Assembly: GCA_043742705.1 (NCBI GenBank)
Contig: JAYTXY010000198.1
Location: 1-20,470 of the forward strand
DNA length: 20,470 nucleotides
Reading direction: 5' to 3'
DNA from: JAPLDA01 sp043742705
GTDB taxonomy: Bacteria; Bacteroidota; Bacteroidia; AKYH767-A; 2013-40CM-41-45
Below are positions 15,855-20,470 of the stretch, piece by piece (within the stretch, counting starts at the first letter, position 1; the number at the start of each line of letters is the position of its first letter). The translations under genes and the position numbers were made by a program. The notes under the pieces are model-generated. The model searched no databases. It was not told where the DNA came from and was given only the letters and a program-made list of their open reading frames with translations.

Positions 15855-16292
15855 TCACGTATGTTCGTGGGTCCGCATAAACTCATCGAACGAAAATTTT
15901 CCTGAACCAAACACGAGAAAGAAAAGCAACAACACAAGCACCAGAACAGAGAACCCAAGTTCGGAAGGCATGGAATAAAATCCATGTCGTGCGTTGACAA
16001 ATACAATAGCCCCGATGAGAATAGGAACCTGGAATACAATGGCAATCCGCGTAATCAGTCCGACGGTGATTAGCGCACCTCCCACGAGATGTGCAAGCGC
16101 AACATAATGCGCGAGAAAAACAGCATAGATGGAAACAGCGCTGTTAGCAATCATGGCATTCAGGTCGTCGGTGTTTTGAATAAAGAAAAGCCCTTTAAAA
16201 AAAATAATGAGTCCAAGAATTATTCTTAATAATGCGAACCACTTACTTTGGTGCGTGTCGCCCCACGTTTCAATTTTTTGAAAGACATTCAT
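15855..16292 (-). CDS. DoxX-family integral membrane protein
   Basis: A 145-residue protein with four hydrophobic segments at about 18-39, 48-78, 83-100 and 112-130. LLRIILGLIIFFKGLFF at the first segment and HLVGGALITVGLITR at the second fit the DoxX/DoxD-like family. The tail is short and polar, with histidines at 142 and 144 (HEHT). Members are often linked to redox or respiratory functions in the inner membrane, but the role here is unknown and neighbours give no help. It is transcribed opposite to everything else in the window, divergent from the sugar transporter and convergent with the cold-shock gene. ATG at 16292 is the natural start. Confidence 0.82.
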   Translation of the reverse strand: MNVFQKIETWGDTHQSKWFALLRIILGLIIFFKGLFFIQNTDDLNAMIANSAVSIYAVFLAHYVALAHLVGGALITVGLITRIAIVFQVPILIGAIVFVNARHGFYSMPSELGFSVLVLVLLLFFLVFGSGKFSFDEFMRTHEHT

Positions 16293-16332
16293 GACAGTTG
16301 GTTTTAGAGGTTAGACATGAATTAGAGTTGTA

Positions 16333-16364
16333 CAAAGTTTACGAAAATGTTTTTACAATACCAA
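16333..16364 (-). promoter_or_regulatory. Candidate promoter for the DoxX-family gene
   Basis: On the minus strand, TTG (16364-16362) lies 20 bases before TAAACTTTG (16341-16333). This has the same layout and the same extra base in the -7 element as the candidate before the cold-shock gene. The start codon is about 40 bases further on. Pattern match only. Confidence 0.3.
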
Positions 16365-16431
16365 TTTGCAGGGTGGTATAAGTTGGTGTGTCGGGGTTTT
16401 CTTTCGTATTTTCTTTCCTGAATAAATTTTC

Positions 16432-16438
16432 TACTTTG
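16432..16438 (+). promoter_or_regulatory. Possible -7 element for the sugar transporter gene
   Basis: TACTTTG lies 23 bases before the ATG at 16462, one base short of the Bacteroidota -7 pattern. No clear TTG element is seen 19-20 bases upstream; that stretch is T/C rich. Weak. Confidence 0.2.
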
Positions 16439-16461
16439 CAACCAACCAATACTCACAAACG

Positions 16462-17901
16462 ATGAATCAATCTTCGAGCAAATCATTGCCCGTTCTTATC
16501 TCCGTTTTTTTCTTCTGGGGATTTGTGGCGGCCTCCAATGATATCCTGATCCCCGTATTCAAAGAACATCTTCACCTTGAACAGTGGCAAGGTCAGTTGA
16601 TTTCCGTTGCATTTTATGTTGCATACACCGTTGGGTCGATAATTTATTTTCTTGTTTCAAAAGCAAGTGGTGGAGACATTCTTAATAAGATTGGTTATAA
16701 AAACGGTATTGCATTGGGATTGGTAATTTCAGCTCTCGGAACATTGTTGTTTTACCCTGCTGCAATGACTTCCTCATTCGGCTTAATGATAAGTGGTTTG
16801 TTTGTGGTCGGTCTTGGATTTTCTTTGCAACAAACTGCAGCGAATCCGCTTGCGATTAATATCGGTGATCCGAAAAAGGGATCTCAACGTTTAAGTCTTG
16901 CCGGTGGAATTAATAATGTTGGAACTACAATTGGTCCTGTCCTCGTAAGCCTTGCAATTTTCGGTTCAATTGCAGCAGGAGCGAAACTTGAAAATCTTGA
17001 ATCTATAAAAACACCATACCTCATTCTAGGTGTAGCATTTTTAATTGTTGCCGTCATCTTTAAATTTTCTTCTCTGCCAAATCACATTCATCACGAAGAA
17101 GAAAAATCTGAAGCAGTAAATTCTAAAACGATTCAGCGAAAGAGCGCGCTCAATTATCCGCAGCTATGGCTCGGCATGATTGGTATTTTCGTTTATGTTG
17201 GTGTTGAAGTTTCCACTGCATCTAATCTTCCTGAGTTTATGCGACAGCATCTTCACACATCTACAGACCAGGTTGCTCCGTATGTTTCACTATTCTGGGC
17301 CAGCCTGATGATCGGAAGATGGTCAGGAGCTGTAGGAGCTTTTGATTTGAAAGCGGGAACAAAACAAATGCTTCGTTTCTTTTTGCCATATGCAGCGTTC
17401 GGTGTTTTTCTTTTAGTTAATTTTTTAGCAAGCCACGATTTACAACCGTTCTATTTGTATTTCTTCGTCATCATTGCGATCATCATTGCAGACATTTTAA
17501 GCAAAGGAAATCCGGCACGACAGCTCATGATTTTTTCTGCACTTGGAATTACTTCTTTACTGATTGGAATTCTTTCTGAGGGAATGGTCAGCGTCTATGC
17601 ATTTATAAGTGTCGGATTATTCTGCTCCACGCTTTGGCCTTGCATCTTTACACTTGCCATTGCGGGATTGGGTAAACGCACCAATGACGGTTCCAGTTTC
17701 TTAATCATGATGATCATGGGTGGTGGATTGATCAGTTGGCTGCAAGGATATTTGGCAAAAGATGAATTGCTCGGAATTCAATGGAGTTATGTAACAGGCA
17801 TCGCCTGTTTCCTGTATCTTGCTTTTTACGGATGGAGAGTGAAACAAATTTTAAAATCTCAGGGCATTGACTATGATGCAGCAGTTGGCAGCGGGCATTG
17901 A
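16462..17901 (+). CDS. FucP-type sugar:proton symporter (major facilitator superfamily)
   Basis: A 479-residue protein with about twelve membrane segments. The first segment reads FFFWGFVAASNDILIPVFK (17-34), a signature of the fucose/glucose-galactose (FucP/GluP) branch. The LQQTAANPLAINIGDP segment (122-137) and GGINNVGTTIGPVL (148-161) are also typical. It should import a hexose across the inner membrane using the proton or sodium gradient. The charged loop near 205-225 is the usual centre loop between the two six-helix halves. It overlaps the ROK kinase gene by about 29 bases, so transport and phosphorylation are likely coupled. The substrate cannot be read directly; the downstream GH92 gene suggests mannose. 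Confidence 0.9.
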   Translation: MNQSSSKSLPVLISVFFFWGFVAASNDILIPVFKEHLHLEQWQGQLISVAFYVAYTVGSIIYFLVSKASGGDILNKIGYKNGIALGLVISALGTLLFYPAAMTSSFGLMISGLFVVGLGFSLQQTAANPLAINIGDPKKGSQRLSLAGGINNVGTTIGPVLVSLAIFGSIAAGAKLENLESIKTPYLILGVAFLIVAVIFKFSSLPNHIHHEEEKSEAVNSKTIQRKSALNYPQLWLGMIGIFVYVGVEVSTASNLPEFMRQHLHTSTDQVAPYVSLFWASLMIGRWSGAVGAFDLKAGTKQMLRFFLPYAAFGVFLLVNFLASHDLQPFYLYFFVIIAIIIADILSKGNPARQLMIFSALGITSLLIGILSEGMVSVYAFISVGLFCSTLWPCIFTLAIAGLGKRTNDGSSFLIMMIMGGGLISWLQGYLAKDELLGIQWSYVTGIACFLYLAFYGWRVKQILKSQGIDYDAAVGSGH

Positions 17902-18820
17902 TATTGGCGGAACAAATACTTCGTTTGGTTTTGTCGACCGAAAAGGAAAAATTCTGCTGAAAGATTTTGTCACCACAACCGATTTTTCTGATCCGAAAGA
18001 TCTGGTGAAAGTTGTATCAAAAAAAATCTCCGGGCTCCTTCCACTAAATTCCGAACTTGCAGGTGTTGGCATCGGAGCTCCTAACGGAAATTACTTTCAC
18101 GGAACAATTGAAAATGCTCCCAATCTCAAATGGAAAGGAATCGTCCCGCTGGCGAAATATTTTTCTGAAACATTAAATGTTCCGGCTGTGCTTACCAACG
18201 ATGCAAATGCGGCTGCTCTTGGTGAACTCTATTTTGGAGGAGCAAAAGGAATGAAGGATTTTATTTTCATCACGCTTGGGACGGGATTAGGAAGTGGCAT
18301 TGTGACGAACGGACAATTGGTATATGGTCATGATGGGTTTGCAGGAGAGCTTGGTCATACGATCATCATTCAACATGGAAGGCAATGCAACTGCGGGCGG
18401 AAAGGTTGTCTCGAACAATATTGTTCAGCAACAGGATTGGTGAAAACATATTTTGAAATTCTGAAAGGTGAGAATCCTGATGCGTTGAAAAATATCGACA
18501 CGTCACAAATTAATGCAAAGTATATTTTCGAACAAGCCATGAACGGAGATGAAGCTGCGTTCTATGCATTTAATTATACAGGAGAACTGCTTGGCTTTGC
18601 GTTGGCGAACAGTGTTGCATACACAAGTCCGGAAGCAATCTTTTTGTTTGGCGGATTGGTCGAGGCGGGAGAAATTCTTTTCAATCCTGTTGTTCTCAGC
18701 TTTGAAAAAAATCTTCTACACAATTACCAGGGAAAAATTAAGATAGTTCCTTCTTCGTTACCTGAAAACGATGCAGCTATTCTTGGTGCAGCTTCTTTGA
18801 TCTGGAATGAAGTAACATAA
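17873..18820 (+). CDS. ROK-family sugar kinase (glucokinase/mannokinase-like)
   Basis: A cytoplasmic ATP-dependent hexose kinase of 315 residues, normal for ROK. It shows the ATP loop GIDIGGTNTSFG (8-19), LTNDANAAALGE (107-118) with D110 as the expected catalytic base, and TLGTGLGSGIV (134-144). The zinc-binding ROK signature has H162, C172, C174 and C179 within CNCGRKGCLEQY. The start is taken as ATG 17873; ATG 17876 directly after it is equally possible, and the TTG at 17867 is less likely. It lies in the 3' end of the transporter gene, which points to one transcript. The substrate (glucose, mannose or another hexose) is inferred from context only. Confidence 0.9.
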   Translation: MMQQLAAGIDIGGTNTSFGFVDRKGKILLKDFVTTTDFSDPKDLVKVVSKKISGLLPLNSELAGVGIGAPNGNYFHGTIENAPNLKWKGIVPLAKYFSETLNVPAVLTNDANAAALGELYFGGAKGMKDFIFITLGTGLGSGIVTNGQLVYGHDGFAGELGHTIIIQHGRQCNCGRKGCLEQYCSATGLVKTYFEILKGENPDALKNIDTSQINAKYIFEQAMNGDEAAFYAFNYTGELLGFALANSVAYTSPEAIFLFGGLVEAGEILFNPVVLSFEKNLLHNYQGKIKIVPSSLPENDAAILGAASLIWNEVT

Positions 18821-18823
18821 AAA

Positions 18824-18886
18824 GATGTGCGATATGAAGTTTTCGATATGCGATATACGATTTGCGATATGCGATCCAAGATTTGT
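18824..18886 (+). repeat. Nine heptamer units covering the 5' end of the GH92 gene
   Basis: Nine 7-base units in unbroken phase follow the pattern GATNTNC. GATATGC occurs at 18845 and 18866, with GATGTGC at 18824, GATATAC at 18852 and GATTTGC at 18859. The third unit (18838) is the most divergent. The tract begins four bases after the kinase stop and contains both in-frame ATG codons (18825, 18834) of the following gene. Confidence 0.85.
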
Positions 18887-20470
18887 ATTTCATAAATTTT
18901 ATAAAGCGATCGCAACATTATTTTTTGTGTTTCATTCTGTTTTTCTTTTCGCACAGATTGATTACACGAAGTACGTAGATCCTTTCATCGGAACCGGAGG
19001 ACATGGACATACCTATCCCGGAGCAACGGTTCCTTTCGGAATGATTCAGCTGAGTCCGGATACTCGGATTGACGGAAGCTGGGACGGTTGCAGCGGTTAC
19101 CATTACAGTGATTCAGTGATTTATGGTTTTTCTCACACGCATCTCAGCGGAACAGGCTGTTCAGATTATGGAGACATTATGCTCATGCCAATGACGGGCG
19201 AGCCATCATTGAACAATAAAATTTACTCTTCAAAATTTTCTCATGCTGATGAAAAAGCGGAAGCCGGGTATTATTCTGTGAAATTAAAGAATGATATTTT
19301 TGTTGAACTTACTTCCACTACACGTGTCGGAATGCATCGCTATACATTTCCTTCAGGAAGTGATGCTGTTGTAATTCTTGATTTGCTGCATCGCGATAAA
19401 TTGTTGCAAGGAACTATTCACCGAGTGAATGCAACAACATTCGAAGGATTGAGAAGATCAGAAGCTTGGGCGAAAGATCAGCGAGTGTATTACCGTATTG
19501 AATTTTCAAAACCTGTTGTAGATTCTCATATTCAAAGCGAGTACGATAACAATGAGAAAGCATGGTTTAAATTTAAGTTGGATAAAGGCAAACAGCTGCT
19601 GGTGAAAGTTTCCATCTCATCAGTGAGTGAAGAAGGGGCAGCGAAAAACATGAAAGCGGAACTTTCTCATTGGGATTTTGAAAAAGTGAAAAAAGAAGCG
19701 CACGATGATTGGCAAAAGGAGCTAAACAAAATAGAAGCGAGTGGAGGAACCGATGAACAAACAAAAATATTTTACACAGCGCTCTATCACTGTTTTCTTC
19801 AACCGAACATTTACAACGATGTGGACGGTCAGTATCTAGGGCGCGATTTTAAAATTCACAAAGCGGAAGGATTTAATTACTACACAGTGTTTTCATTGTG
19901 GGATACCTTTCGTGCATGGCATCCGTTGATGACGATCATTGATCGTAAACGCACACTTGATTTTATCAAAACATTTCTTGCGCAATACGATCAGGGAGGA
20001 TTGCTTCCTGTCTGGGAATTGTCTTCCAACGAAACGGAATGTATGATTGGTTATCATGCTGTTTCTGTGATTGCTGATGCAGCCGTGAAAGGCATCACCG
20101 GTTTTGATATGGAGAAAGCATTTGAGGCGATGAAGAAAAGTGCCATGATGGACGATCGTTATGGTTTAGGGCATTACATTGAAAACGGATGTCTAAGCAT
20201 TGAAGATGAAAGTGAATCAGTTTCGAAAACATTGGAGTATGCCTACGATGACTGGTGCATTGCTCAGATGGCAGCGCTTCTGAAAAAAGATAATGACTAC
20301 AAGTACTCCATGGAGCGTTCTCAGTCCTGGAAAAATTTATTCGACCCCGAAACCGGATTTATCCGCGCTAGAAAAAATGGCGGCTGGTACGAGCCGTTTG
20401 ATCCGCGTGAAGTGAACAACAATTACACAGAAGCAAATGCATGGCAGTACACATTTTTTGTTCCGCAGGA
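18825..20470 (+). CDS. GH92 family alpha-1,2-mannosidase-like glycosidase, 3' end cut by the window
   Basis: An open frame runs from the ATG at 18825 (or 18834) to the window end: 548 codons of an expected ~750. After a hydrophobic signal segment (about 24-43, ending LFA before Q44) it begins YVDPFIGTGGHGHTYPGATVPFG, a hallmark of GH92. It continues with HLSGTGCSDYGD, WDTFRAWHP (W359), NETECMIGYH (about 402-411) and TLEYAYDDWC. NNYTEANAWQY lies near the end. GH92 enzymes are calcium-dependent exo-acting alpha-mannosidases, usually periplasmic or surface-bound. The later motif with the catalytic-base aspartates lies beyond the window. The first ~20 residues come from heptamer repeats. It follows the sugar transporter and kinase on the same strand. 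Linkage specificity cannot be told. Confidence 0.92.
   Translation, partial: MCDMKFSICDIRFAICDPRFVFHKFYKAIATLFFVFHSVFLFAQIDYTKYVDPFIGTGGHGHTYPGATVPFGMIQLSPDTRIDGSWDGCSGYHYSDSVIYGFSHTHLSGTGCSDYGDIMLMPMTGEPSLNNKIYSSKFSHADEKAEAGYYSVKLKNDIFVELTSTTRVGMHRYTFPSGSDAVVILDLLHRDKLLQGTIHRVNATTFEGLRRSEAWAKDQRVYYRIEFSKPVVDSHIQSEYDNNEKAWFKFKLDKGKQLLVKVSISSVSEEGAAKNMKAELSHWDFEKVKKEAHDDWQKELNKIEASGGTDEQTKIFYTALYHCFLQPNIYNDVDGQYLGRDFKIHKAEGFNYYTVFSLWDTFRAWHPLMTIIDRKRTLDFIKTFLAQYDQGGLLPVWELSSNETECMIGYHAVSVIADAAVKGITGFDMEKAFEAMKKSAMMDDRYGLGHYIENGCLSIEDESESVSKTLEYAYDDWCIAQMAALLKKDNDYKYSMERSQSWKNLFDPETGFIRARKNGGWYEPFDPREVNNNYTEANAWQYTFFVPQ

Overview
The window is a stretch of a Bacteroidota chromosome, with moderate-to-low GC judged by eye. 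It carries most of the division and cell wall (dcw) cluster, followed by a short accessory and carbohydrate region. The lineage call rests on four things: the gene order rsmH-ftsL-ftsI-murE-mraY-murD-ftsW-murG-murC-ftsQ-ftsA-ftsZ with no murF, ddl or murB; an FtsI-type transpeptidase ending in a PASTA domain; the FtsZ tail ending NNSFLHDNVD; and near-consensus Bacteroidota promoters (TTG, about 19-20 bases, TA-N-TTTG).

Region 1 (1-14587, all + strand) is a tightly packed dcw operon. Most junctions overlap by 1-14 bases or lie 2-6 bases apart. The exceptions are gaps of 68 bases (ftsL-ftsI), 108 bases (murD-ftsW) and 47 bases (ftsA-ftsZ). The genes supply lipid II synthesis (MurC, MurD, MurE, MraY, MurG), septal polymerase and crosslinking (FtsW, FtsI), the FtsQ/FtsL scaffold and the FtsA/FtsZ ring. 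A strong intrinsic terminator follows ftsZ.

Region 2 (14588-16461) holds a YqeY/GatB-like gene and a cold-shock protein gene with a leader and its own terminator. Next come two nested hairpins and an octamer tract, then a convergent DoxX-family membrane protein. Region 3 (16462-20470) is a compact + strand set: an FucP-type sugar transporter, an overlapping ROK sugar kinase and a GH92 alpha-mannosidase cut by the window end. It looks like a mannoside-use cluster: hydrolysis outside the cytoplasm, import, phosphorylation.

The genes are conventional. The structure they do not explain is a set of degenerate short tandem repeats, mostly strict 7-base periods, at 7102-7185, 9662-9696, 14748-14803 and 18824-18886, plus an 8-base version at 15766-15813. 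One lies in frame inside murC and adds a peptide containing AIRNSQSAIRN. Another supplies the start codons and first ~20 codons of the GH92 gene. The left edge of the window (about 1-36) is a fold-back that breaks the rsmH frame and is probably an assembly artefact. I see no phage, transposase gene, CRISPR array, tRNA or rRNA.
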